Positions 6,997-15,625 of a stretch of 46,286 nt of DNA are shown here, one piece after another. The position numbers and the translations under genes are program-made. A model generated the notes under the pieces. The model ran no database searches. It saw only the letters and a program-made list of their open reading frames with translations, and was not told the origin of the DNA. The stretch comes from an uncultured Collinsella sp. Lineage in GTDB: Bacteria > Actinomycetota > Coriobacteriia > Coriobacteriales > Coriobacteriaceae. Position 1 is the first letter of the stretch. Each line of letters starts with the position of its first letter. The stretch lies in contig CAAETU010000074.1 of NCBI GenBank assembly GCA_900759045.1, forward strand, positions 1 through 46,286, given 5' to 3'.

Positions 6997-9900
6997 ATGA
7001 GTAAGTACACGAGGGGTCTCTTGGCGGTGATACTTGCCGTAGTGCTTGTGTTGCCGGCTGCAGCATTTGCCATGCTGCCCGAGGCCAACGCCAGGTCCAG
7101 CACAGGAATGGACGGACCGGCCATGACCGGAAAAACGGTCGTCGACCCCAATACCAGCAACTACTGGAAGTTCTGGGCCGGCGGCTATGACGGCAAGGAA
7201 GTAACAACTCAAAACGTCGGCCGAATCTGGACCGACAAGACGGTCAAGGAAACCGCGGCAAACGAAGAGTCGGATTTCCTGACCACGCTGTCAGCCATCT
7301 CTTCGACATCCGATACGACGGTTTCCGGCAAGCCGCTCGATATCGTGATGGTGTTGGACGCTTCAGGCTCGATGGATGATGAGATGAGTAGAAGCGACCG
7401 TACCAAGCGTATTGACGCGCTGAAGACGGCCGCCAATCGCTTTATTGACACCATCGCCACGCAAAACCAAAGCATCACAGATGAATCCAAGCAGCATCAG
7501 GTTGCCATCGTTAAGTTTGCAGGCGATATGACTCCTGAGGTTGGCAACAAAACATATCACGATGGTTGGTGGGGAGGACTCATCTGCAACTACTCGCAGA
7601 CCATGAAGAAGCTGACGCTCTGCAAGGGCGAGGACGCGGAGAGCCTTAAGGGTACGGTCGACTCCATCAGTCCCGCTGGCGCCACGCGAGCCGATTATGG
7701 CTTACAGCTGGCTGAGGGCATTTCGTCTGATCGCGCCGACGCCAAGAAGGTCGTCGTCTTCTTCACCGATGGCTCACCTACGAGTTCCAGTGGATTCGAG
7801 GCCGAGGTTGCCAATAGCGCCATCCGTAGCGCCAAGAACCTCAAGAATAAAGGTACCGACATTTACGCTATCGGCATCTTTGACGGTGCAAATCCCAATG
7901 ACGTCCCCACGGAAAAGAGCACAAGCAGAGAGAATAAGTTCATGCATGCCGTGTCGAGCAATTATCCCGACGCAAATTCGTTTAAGAGCGATGAGCTTGG
8001 CACACGTGCAGAAAACTCCGATTACTACAAGTCGGCAACTAGTGCCGACGAGCTCGAGAAGATCTTCGAAGAGATCTCGGGAAGCATTGTCCAAACTGGT
8101 TACCCGACCGAAGTTCACGGCGGTTATGGCGAGCATAAGTCTGGCTACATTACGTTTACTGACGAGCTGGGCGACTTTATGCAGGTCGACAACTTTACGT
8201 CTGTCGTGTACAACGGCGAAACGTTTGCCAAACCGGCAATAAAGACTGAGGGCAATGTCGACACCTATACATTTACTGGTGCCGCCGCGAACTTGGTTAT
8301 CACCGTTCAGCATGCCGAAGAGGGCAAGCCTCAGACCGGCGATATCGTAACGGTTAAGATTCCTGCGTCGCTGATTCCGGTGCGCCACTTTAAGATCACC
8401 GACGGCGTGCTTACGGTCGACAATACTGAGCCCATTCAGGTGAACTACACCTCAAGCGTTAAGAAAGAAGCGCTCGATAACCTGTTTACGCCCAAGAACG
8501 TAAAGGGGCTCGAGGACTACATCAAGAGCAATACGATCACCGCGGAGAACGGTTCCAAGACCGTTAACTTCTACGCGAACAAGTGGAACGCTGGCGCGCT
8601 GGGCGACACGATCGCGAACTTTGAGCCTGCCGACACCAACCGCTATTACTATTTCCAGAAGCAGACTCCCATTTACACGGATAAGAACTGCACGACGCCT
8701 GCGACGGGCTCGCTGGCTGCCGAGGGCATCTATTACTACAAGGATGAGTTCGAGGCGCTGGGCGCAGACAGTAAGGCCGAATCCCGTATTGCCGTTATTG
8801 AGTTTACCGGCGGAGACGCCGCGAGCTTTGAGGGCGCCATCGTGCCCGACGCGAGCGGAAACCTGTCGTTTAGCAAGGGAACCGCGCGCCTGGCCTTTAT
8901 TGACGAGCTCCACACCACCAAGGAGCGCGTGGGCGGTAACCCCACCGGCACTGCGGCCGACGTGCTCTATCCCAAGTGGAACAACACATCTGCCAAGTCG
9001 AACGCCACGGAGGTTGACGTTCACCTGGGCAACAACGGCAAGATCAGCTTTAACGTGACGCCAACAACGGTGGATACCAAGGCCGGCTTTGGCCTGACCA
9101 AGGTGCTCGAGGGCCGCGATTGGACGGATGCGGATGAGTTTAAGTTTGAGCTCTCAGCGACGTCCGAGAATGACGCCCCGATGCCCGACCCCGCGACCGT
9201 AACTGTGACCAATGCCGATCTCGACAAGGGCAAGGCAGCCATTAACTTTGGCAAGATTACTTATGCCGAGCCGGGCGAGTACACCTATGAGGTCCGCGAG
9301 GTCAAGGGCGACGCCGGTGGCATTACCTACAGCAAGAACGTTGCCACGTTCAAGGTGACTGTGACGGTTAACGCCAAGGGCGAGCTTAAGGCCGACGTTG
9401 AAAAGACCTCGGGTGAGACTAAGTTCACGAACACCTATAGCGCCAAGACGGAAACCCCGCTGACTCTTGAGGCTACCAAGACGCTCACGGGGCGCCTGAT
9501 GGCCGACGGCGAATTCAAGTTTACGTTGAGCTACGCGGGGCACGACGAGGTCCTGCTGAACGCAACCAACAAGAGTGGCAAGGTTGAGTTCGGTCCGCTG
9601 ACGTACACGACCAAGTCGCTTGCCAAGCTTGTCGAGGAAGACAAGGCGTCGTTTGACGCCAGGGCAGACAAGCCCACGTGGACCATTCATTACATTGCTG
9701 CCGAACAGACCGGCGAGCTGCCTGCGGGCGTGAGCGCTACCACGGCGGCAATTGACGCATATGTGACCGTTGTCGACAACGGCGATGGTACCCTGACGGC
9801 GACGGCTGGCTACGGCGACGCCGGCAACGAGTTTGTGAACACCTACACTGCCGCGCCTGTCGAGGCATCGCTTGTGGGCAAGAAGAATCTGCAGGTTCCT

Positions 9901-12900
9901 GATGGCCTGACCCCGGACGACATCGCCGGCAAGTTCACCTTCACCGTGACCGGCGAAGAGGGCGCGCCTATGCCCGAGAACGCGAGCGTGCACAACGACG
10001 CCGAAGGCAAGGTCGACTTTGGCAAGATCACCTTTACGCTCGACGACCTTAACAAGGCTCTGGGCGAGAAGCCCGAGAAGCGCGAGCACACCTTTACCTA
10101 CACCGTGACCGAGTCCGGCGAGGTCGCTGGCGTGACCAACGACGCCAAGCTGTCGCACGAGGTTTCCTTCACCGTGACTGATGACGGCAAGGGTAATCTG
10201 AGGGTGTCCCGCAAGCCGGATGGCAACGCAGCCTTTACGTTCACCAATACCTATAGCGTGACGCCTGTTGAGACGCGCGTCACCGACCAAATCACCGCGA
10301 CCAAGGTCCTGGACGGCCGTGACCTCGAGGGAGGCGAGTTCTCCTTCGAGCTCGTCGAGGGCGAGGGCAAGGACGCCAAGGTCGTCGCCACCGGCACCAA
10401 CAATGCCGAAGGCAAGATCACGATGAACGCCGTGAAGTACGACAAGCCCGGCAAGCACACCTACACGCTGCGCGAGGCCAAGGGCAACGCCGGCGGTATC
10501 ACCTACAGCGATGCCAAGTTCACCATCGAGACCACCATCACCGATAACGGCGACGGCACGCTCAGCGCCACGCATGTTCTGAAGGACGTCAAGGTTGCCG
10601 AGTTCAAGAACTCCTACAACGTGACCCCCAAGAGCTCCAGCGTCACCGACCTGATCACCGCGGACAAGGTCCTGGACGGACGCGACCTCAAGGCTGGCGA
10701 TTTCCGTTTCGAGCTCGTCGAGGGCAATAACGTGGTCGCCACCGGTACCAACAATGCCGACGGCAAGATCGTAATGGATCCCGTCACCTACACTGCGGCT
10801 GGCGAGCACACCTACATACTGCGCGAGACCAAGGCCGGCACCACCGAAAACGGCATTACTTACAGCACCGCTGAGTACACTATTGTGACCACCGTCAAGG
10901 ATAACAACGATGGCACCCTCAGCGTGGAGCACAAGCTGCAGAATGTTGACAAGGCGACCTTCGAGAACGCCTACACCGTAACCCCCAAGAGCTTCAGTGT
11001 TACTGATCAGATCACGGCGACCAAGGTCCTGACCGGGCGCGATCTCAAGGAAGGCGAGTTCTCCTTCGAGCTCGTCGAGGGCAACGATGTTGTCGCCACC
11101 GGCAAGAATGACGACCGGGGCAAGATCAAGATGAGCCCCATCGAGTACACCGCTGCCGGCAAGCATACCTACACGCTGTGCGAGGTTCCGAGCGACGCCA
11201 ACAACGGCATCACCTACGACGGCAAGACCTACACCATTGAGACGACCATCACCGACAAGGGCGACGGCACGCTCGAGGCGAAGCATGTCCTGAATGGAGC
11301 CGACGAGGCGAAGTTCAACAACAGCTACAAGCCGAATCCTGACGAGTTCAGCGTCACCGACCAGATCACCGCGAATAAGGTCCTGACCGGACGCGAGCTT
11401 GCTGCCGGCGAGTTCTCCTTCGAGCTCGTCGAGGGCGAGGGCAAGGACGCCAAGGTCGTTGCCACCGGCAAGAACGCCGCCGATGGCAAGATCACGATGA
11501 GCCCCATCGAGTACACCAAGGCCGGAACGCACACCTATACGCTGCGCGAGGTCAAGGGCAACGCCGGCGGTATCACCTACAGCGATGCCAAGTTCACCAT
11601 CGAGACCACCATCACGGACAACGGCGACGGCACCCTCAAGGCCGAGCATGTCCTGAAGGACGACGTCAAGGCTGCAACTTTCGAGAACTCCTACAGTGTG
11701 ACCCCGATCGACGCAGAGCTCGACTTTGACCTGAGCAAGGCCATTGACGGCCGCGACTGGACGGATGCGGACAAGTTCAGCTTTACCGTCACCGCCCCCG
11801 AGGGCACCCCGCTGCCCGATCCCGCAACCGTAACCGTGAGCAAGAAGGACGCGGAGGATGGCATCGCCGCCATCAAGTTCGGCAAGATCCACTACACGGC
11901 TGCCGGAACCTACAAGTACGAGATCCGCGAGAACGCGGGCAGCGCGGCCGGTATGACGTATGACGCGCATGTCGCAACCGCCGAAGTAACCGTGACTGAT
12001 AACGGCAAGGGCGTCCTGATCGCCAACGTCACCAAGAAGGATAGCGGCCGCTTTACCAACACGTACCGCACTGAGCTCGATTACGTCGCGGCCGGCGGCC
12101 TTAAGCTCAGCAAGACCCTCTCCGGACGTCCCATGACCGAGGGCCAGTTTACCTTTACCGTGACGCCCGCCGACGAGGCCTCGGCTAACGCGCTTGGCCT
12201 GCTGCACGGGGCCAACACTTTCAAGTCCCCTGCGACGGCAGAGGCAACGGTCGGTCTGATTGACATTCTGGCAGGTCATGAAGTCAAGTTTAAGCAGGCT
12301 GATGCCGGCAAGACCTTTACGTACACCGTGGCCGAGAAGAATGACGGCCAGCCCGGTTACACCTACGACGAGGCCGTGCGCACCGTGACGATCGCTATCG
12401 CCGACGATGGCGCTGGTACGCTCACCGCTACGACGACCGTTACTGGCAACCCCGACAAGGGAACGCTGGTAACCGAGTACAAGACTGATGCCGCTACGGT
12501 CGAGAGCGCCGTGGTCCCGTTCGCCAACAGCTATAGCGCCACGACCGATGCACATGGTGGTGCCGTTGCTCAGGTCGTTGCCACCAAGACCCTGACCGGT
12601 CGTCCGCTGGCCGACGGCGAGTTCTACTTTGGCATCGCCTATGCGGGCGAGAAGGAAGCCATCGAGGGTACGTGCGTTACCAACGTTAACGGCCAGGTGA
12701 GCTTTGGCGAGCTGCATTACACGACCAAGATGCTCGCCGATCTGGTGAGCGCCGGACGCGCCATCCGCACCGACACGGATGCCAAGCTTGCGTGGACCAT
12801 CAACTACACGGCGTTTGAGTACACGTCCCCGCTCGCAGCAAAGGGTATTACTGCCGCGAAGTCGAGCTTTAGCTTTAAGGTCATCGTCGTCGACAACGGC

Positions 12901-14388
12901 GACGGTACCCTGACGGCAAAGCCTGACTACGGTGGCGTCGAGCCCGTGTTCGAGAACGTCTACGGCACCGATGCCGCTGATGCCGCGCTCGCTGGCACCA
13001 AGAAGCTCCAGGCTGACGAGGGCCTGACCCCGGGCGATATCACGGGCAAGTTCACCTTCACCGTGACTGCCGACGAGGCTGGTGCCCCGATGCCCGAGCA
13101 CACAACCGTGACCAACGACGCGGCCGGCAACGTGGACTTTGGCAAGATCCACTTTACGCTCGACGACCTCAACCGCGCCCTGGGCGTGACGACTGATGCT
13201 TCTGGCGATGCATCGAGCGACGCTGAAGCCAACGCCGACGAGGCCGAGGTTGACGCTGACGCCAGCGGTGACGAGACCAAGGACGAGTCCAAGCCCGAGG
13301 CCCCCGCTGCCCCGCGCTCGCACACCTTTACCTACACGGTGGCCGAGTCCGGTAGCGCCCCTGGCGTGACCAACGACGCCAGCGCCACGCGCAAGGTTTC
13401 CTACACCGTGACTGACGACGGCGCCGGACACCTGAGGGTCGTGCGCAACGGCGACGACGGTGCGGCCTTCACATTCACCAACACCTACAGCGTGACGCCC
13501 ACCGATTCTTCCGTGACCGATCAGGTCAAGACGGTCAAGCGTCTGACCGGACGCGACCTTGCAGCTGGCGAGTTCACGTTTGATCTGCTCGAGGACGGCG
13601 TGACTGTCGCTAGTGGCACCAACGACGCCAACGGCACCGTTACGCTGAGCCCGATCCGCTACGAGGCGCCCGGCACGCACACGTACATGCTGCGCGAGGC
13701 TTGCCCCAACGCGCTCGGCCTGTACAAGGGCGTCACCTATGACAGCGCGACCTACACCGTCGTGACCACCGTCTCCGACAATGGCGACGGCACGTTGACC
13801 GCGACGCACAAGCTCGAGGGAACCACCGAGTCGGCTGGCTTTACCAACAAGTATCACGCCATGCCCACGCAGGTTTCCATCGGCGCCATCAAGGTGCTCG
13901 AGGGACGCGAGCTCAAGAAGGACGAGTTTAGCTTTAAGCTCGTTGGCGAGGACATCGAGTCCACCGTCACCAACGATGCCGACGGCAAGATCAACTTCGA
14001 CAAGTTCGAGTACGACGAGCCTGGTACGTACGTCTACACCATCAGCGAGGTCAAGGGCGACGAGGCCGGTATGACCTACGACAAGTCCGTCTTTACCGCG
14101 ACCGTCAACGTGGTCGACGACGGCGAGGGCAACCTCAAGGCGAACGTTGCCTTTACCAAGGGCGACAAGAGCGTCGAGGGTATCGTGTTCAACAACACGT
14201 ACAAGAAGCCCGAGACGCCCGTGCCGACGCCCGATCCCGGCACGCCCAAGACCGTGACGAACATCGTCAAGACGGTCAAGGGTTTCCTGCCCACCACGGG
14301 TGACCAGCAGGCCGCTGCACTGCTCATGGCATTCGTCATTGCCATGGCCGGCGTCGGAGCCCTGGTCTGGGGTATCCGTAAGCGCTAG
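6997..14388 (+). CDS. Giant LPXTG surface protein: VWA domain plus 13 pilin-type isopeptide repeats
   Basis: This 2463-residue protein has a signal peptide (MSKYTRGLLAVILAVVLVLP, then AAAFA). A von Willebrand factor A domain covers about residues 113-370, with the MIDAS motif DASGS at 121-125 and FFTDGSP. A linker domain follows. Then come 13 repeats of about 110-170 residues, from about residue 696 to 2400, of the streptococcal FctA/Spy0128 type. Each repeat carries the expected Lys (in x-K-x-L-x-G-R), Glu (Y-T-x-x-E) and Asn (F-x-N-x-Y) for an intramolecular isopeptide bond. It ends with LPTTG at 2431-2435, a hydrophobic helix and RKR, the sorting signal for sortase. It is probably an adhesive fibre or pilus tip protein. 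Repeat 11 contains an acidic insertion of about 40 residues. No sortase gene lies nearby. Ribosome-binding site GAAGGGAG. Confidence 0.92.
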   Translation: MSKYTRGLLAVILAVVLVLPAAAFAMLPEANARSSTGMDGPAMTGKTVVDPNTSNYWKFWAGGYDGKEVTTQNVGRIWTDKTVKETAANEESDFLTTLSAISSTSDTTVSGKPLDIVMVLDASGSMDDEMSRSDRTKRIDALKTAANRFIDTIATQNQSITDESKQHQVAIVKFAGDMTPEVGNKTYHDGWWGGLICNYSQTMKKLTLCKGEDAESLKGTVDSISPAGATRADYGLQLAEGISSDRADAKKVVVFFTDGSPTSSSGFEAEVANSAIRSAKNLKNKGTDIYAIGIFDGANPNDVPTEKSTSRENKFMHAVSSNYPDANSFKSDELGTRAENSDYYKSATSADELEKIFEEISGSIVQTGYPTEVHGGYGEHKSGYITFTDELGDFMQVDNFTSVVYNGETFAKPAIKTEGNVDTYTFTGAAANLVITVQHAEEGKPQTGDIVTVKIPASLIPVRHFKITDGVLTVDNTEPIQVNYTSSVKKEALDNLFTPKNVKGLEDYIKSNTITAENGSKTVNFYANKWNAGALGDTIANFEPADTNRYYYFQKQTPIYTDKNCTTPATGSLAAEGIYYYKDEFEALGADSKAESRIAVIEFTGGDAASFEGAIVPDASGNLSFSKGTARLAFIDELHTTKERVGGNPTGTAADVLYPKWNNTSAKSNATEVDVHLGNNGKISFNVTPTTVDTKAGFGLTKVLEGRDWTDADEFKFELSATSENDAPMPDPATVTVTNADLDKGKAAINFGKITYAEPGEYTYEVREVKGDAGGITYSKNVATFKVTVTVNAKGELKADVEKTSGETKFTNTYSAKTETPLTLEATKTLTGRLMADGEFKFTLSYAGHDEVLLNATNKSGKVEFGPLTYTTKSLAKLVEEDKASFDARADKPTWTIHYIAAEQTGELPAGVSATTAAIDAYVTVVDNGDGTLTATAGYGDAGNEFVNTYTAAPVEASLVGKKNLQVPDGLTPDDIAGKFTFTVTGEEGAPMPENASVHNDAEGKVDFGKITFTLDDLNKALGEKPEKREHTFTYTVTESGEVAGVTNDAKLSHEVSFTVTDDGKGNLRVSRKPDGNAAFTFTNTYSVTPVETRVTDQITATKVLDGRDLEGGEFSFELVEGEGKDAKVVATGTNNAEGKITMNAVKYDKPGKHTYTLREAKGNAGGITYSDAKFTIETTITDNGDGTLSATHVLKDVKVAEFKNSYNVTPKSSSVTDLITADKVLDGRDLKAGDFRFELVEGNNVVATGTNNADGKIVMDPVTYTAAGEHTYILRETKAGTTENGITYSTAEYTIVTTVKDNNDGTLSVEHKLQNVDKATFENAYTVTPKSFSVTDQITATKVLTGRDLKEGEFSFELVEGNDVVATGKNDDRGKIKMSPIEYTAAGKHTYTLCEVPSDANNGITYDGKTYTIETTITDKGDGTLEAKHVLNGADEAKFNNSYKPNPDEFSVTDQITANKVLTGRELAAGEFSFELVEGEGKDAKVVATGKNAADGKITMSPIEYTKAGTHTYTLREVKGNAGGITYSDAKFTIETTITDNGDGTLKAEHVLKDDVKAATFENSYSVTPIDAELDFDLSKAIDGRDWTDADKFSFTVTAPEGTPLPDPATVTVSKKDAEDGIAAIKFGKIHYTAAGTYKYEIRENAGSAAGMTYDAHVATAEVTVTDNGKGVLIANVTKKDSGRFTNTYRTELDYVAAGGLKLSKTLSGRPMTEGQFTFTVTPADEASANALGLLHGANTFKSPATAEATVGLIDILAGHEVKFKQADAGKTFTYTVAEKNDGQPGYTYDEAVRTVTIAIADDGAGTLTATTTVTGNPDKGTLVTEYKTDAATVESAVVPFANSYSATTDAHGGAVAQVVATKTLTGRPLADGEFYFGIAYAGEKEAIEGTCVTNVNGQVSFGELHYTTKMLADLVSAGRAIRTDTDAKLAWTINYTAFEYTSPLAAKGITAAKSSFSFKVIVVDNGDGTLTAKPDYGGVEPVFENVYGTDAADAALAGTKKLQADEGLTPGDITGKFTFTVTADEAGAPMPEHTTVTNDAAGNVDFGKIHFTLDDLNRALGVTTDASGDASSDAEANADEAEVDADASGDETKDESKPEAPAAPRSHTFTYTVAESGSAPGVTNDASATRKVSYTVTDDGAGHLRVVRNGDDGAAFTFTNTYSVTPTDSSVTDQVKTVKRLTGRDLAAGEFTFDLLEDGVTVASGTNDANGTVTLSPIRYEAPGTHTYMLREACPNALGLYKGVTYDSATYTVVTTVSDNGDGTLTATHKLEGTTESAGFTNKYHAMPTQVSIGAIKVLEGRELKKDEFSFKLVGEDIESTVTNDADGKINFDKFEYDEPGTYVYTISEVKGDEAGMTYDKSVFTATVNVVDDGEGNLKANVAFTKGDKSVEGIVFNNTYKKPETPVPTPDPGTPKTVTNIVKTVKGFLPTTGDQQAAALLMAFVIAMAGVGALVWGIRKR
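10267..11697 (+). repeat. Four consecutive near-identical pilin repeats (R4-R7) inside the LPXTG gene
   Basis: Four units of about 350 bp each begin with a segment encoding SVTDQITATKVL or a close variant. Units R4 and R7 share an exact 62-bp stretch (10480-10541 and 11554-11615) and another long stretch encoding GEFSFELVEGEGKDAKVV. This identity at silent positions points to recent duplication or gene conversion, unlike the older, divergent outer repeats. Confidence 0.8.
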
Positions 14389-14401
14389 GCACGCTGGTAG
14401 T

Positions 14402-14425
14402 GCCCGGGGCCAAAAGGCCCCGGGC
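14402..14425 (+). terminator. Hairpin after the LPXTG gene
   Basis: A perfect 10-bp stem, GCCCGGGGCC with GGCCCCGGGC, has an AAAA loop and lies 13 bp after the stop codon. No T-run follows. Confidence 0.6.
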
Positions 14426-14470
14426 GGCCGGCGGGGAGCCAGAACATAGCCCCCACCCCCACCCCCAGTC

Positions 14471-14507
14471 GCCACGGAGGTATCTCCCTCCTCCGTGGCG
14501 GCACTTT
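14471..14507 (+). terminator. Second hairpin after the LPXTG gene
   Basis: A perfect 10-bp stem, GCCACGGAGG (14471-14480) with CCTCCGTGGC (14490-14499), is followed by GGCACTTTT. It acts in tandem with the hairpin at 14402. Confidence 0.6.
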
Positions 14508-14530
14508 TGTGCGTAGGCGAGAAGGGCTTG

Positions 14531-14688
14531 CCACGAAATCGGCCCATCTACTACGTTTAGCCCCTTACCCCCAACCATGCCAAAAAACGCGAAAACAAAA
14601 CCGCAGGTAGAACGCCTGCGGTTTTGTTCAAAACGAAGGTATGGTCAGGGGTATCGAGTCAAACGTAGTAGATGGGCCGGTTTCGTGG
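14531..14688 (+). repeat. Palindromic intergenic element, family B, copy 2
   Basis: A 158-bp unit with 29-30-bp terminal inverted repeats (14531-14560 and 14659-14688) and only a few mismatches. Its core contains a perfect central hairpin, CCGCAGG with CCTGCGG around TAGAACG (about 14601-14621), flanked by AAAA and TTTT, so it could terminate transcription in both directions. An inner pair (CCCCCAACCATGCC with GGTATGGTCAGGGG) forms an intermediate stem. Confidence 0.85.
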
Positions 14689-14700
14689 TTGGCGCCGCCG

Positions 14701-14738
14701 AATGATCCCCCGGGGACGGAGGAAAACGGATCATTTTT
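14701..14738 (+). repeat. Short hairpin repeat of the GATCC...GGATCA type, copy 3
   Basis: Arms AATGATCC (14701-14708) and GGATCATT (14728-14735) enclose a loop containing CCCCGGGGACGGAGGAAAAC, followed by TTT. It sits just after family B copy 2, as copy 2 of this repeat sits after family B copy 1. Confidence 0.6.
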
Positions 14739-14781
14739 GGCTTGAAGCGGCTTACGGAGACACTTGACGTGGTCGCTCGGA

Positions 14782-14935
14782 CAAAACTATGCCGGTTTAC
14801 GGGGCCGGATTCCGAATCCCCAACCATACCGAAAAGCGTGAAAATAAAACCGCAGGTAGACGAGCCGTCATTTTGCAGAAAACGCGGGTATGGATGGGGG
14901 TCCTGAGTCTGGCCTCGTAAACCGGCATAGTTTTG
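14782..14935 (+). repeat. Palindromic intergenic element, family A, copy 2
   Basis: A 154-bp unit with 25-bp terminal inverted repeats (14782-14806 and 14911-14935) and one G/A mismatch that would still pair as G-U in RNA. It has the same length, arms and core orientation as 6366-6519. The rest of the 14388-14996 gap holds no gene. Confidence 0.85.
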
Positions 14936-14995
14936 AAATGGCATTAAATCGGCAGCAGCCATTTTGCTATGCCGGGGCGGTCGGCCGTTGGGTAA

Positions 14996-15625
14996 TTACC
15001 CTCGCAGGTACGCAATGGCGATCTGCGTGCGGTTGCGCAGGCCCATTTTGGCAAGGATCGAGCTGATGTGGTTGCGTACGGTGCCTTCGCCCATGTAGGC
15101 GGTGGCGGCAATTTCCTTGTTGTCGAGGCCGCGGGCGATGAGCTCGGCGACTTCGAACTCGCGGTCGGTCAGGCTGACAAAGGCCGCGGGCCGGCGGGCC
15201 GTGCCGGCCTCGATGCCCGCCCCATCAAAGTTGATATCCTCGATCGCCTTGCCCTCGAGCACGCGTTTGCCGCTCATGACCTGCGCCAACGCTGGCGGAA
15301 TGGCGGCGACATCGGTTTTGATCAGATAGCCGCGGGCACCCAGCTTGAGCGCCGACACAATGTACTCGTCATCCGAGAATGTCGTCAGAAACACCACGCG
15401 CGCCGCAGGGTCGCGCCCGAGGATCTCGCGTGCCGCCGATAGGCCGTCGCGTCCCGGCATCTGGATGTCGAGCAGTGCGATATCGGGTGCGTGCTCGGCG
15501 TAGAGCGCCACCGCATCGTTGCCGTTGGCGCCGGTGCCCACCACCTCGATCTGCGGCTGGGCGCCTAGGATAATCTTGAGCGAATCGACCACCAAGCGGT
15601 CGTCGTCGACAACAATAAGCCTCAT
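14996..15625 (-). CDS. NarL/FixJ-family response regulator
   Basis: This 209-residue protein has an N-terminal receiver domain (IVVDDDRLV; phospho-acceptor Asp in ALLDIQMPG at about residue 53; conserved Lys in YLIKTD). A C-terminal LuxR-type helix-turn-helix follows (SLTDREFEVAELIARGLDNKEIA, then TVRNHISSILAKMG). Its start overlaps the stop of the sensor kinase gene by 4 bp (ATGA), so the two are coupled. The divergent ABC exporter starting at 16966 is the natural candidate target, as in LiaSR/DesKR-like systems. The target is inference. Confidence 0.93.
   Translation of the reverse strand: MRLIVVDDDRLVVDSLKIILGAQPQIEVVGTGANGNDAVALYAEHAPDIALLDIQMPGRDGLSAAREILGRDPAARVVFLTTFSDDEYIVSALKLGARGYLIKTDVAAIPPALAQVMSGKRVLEGKAIEDINFDGAGIEAGTARRPAAFVSLTDREFEVAELIARGLDNKEIAATAYMGEGTVRNHISSILAKMGLRNRTQIAIAYLRG

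Noticed and set aside
9154..14547. 1797-residue minus-strand open frame opposite the LPXTG gene
   Set aside because: It exists because the repeat-rich plus-strand gene avoids certain codons. Its translation has no recognisable domain and no start context.
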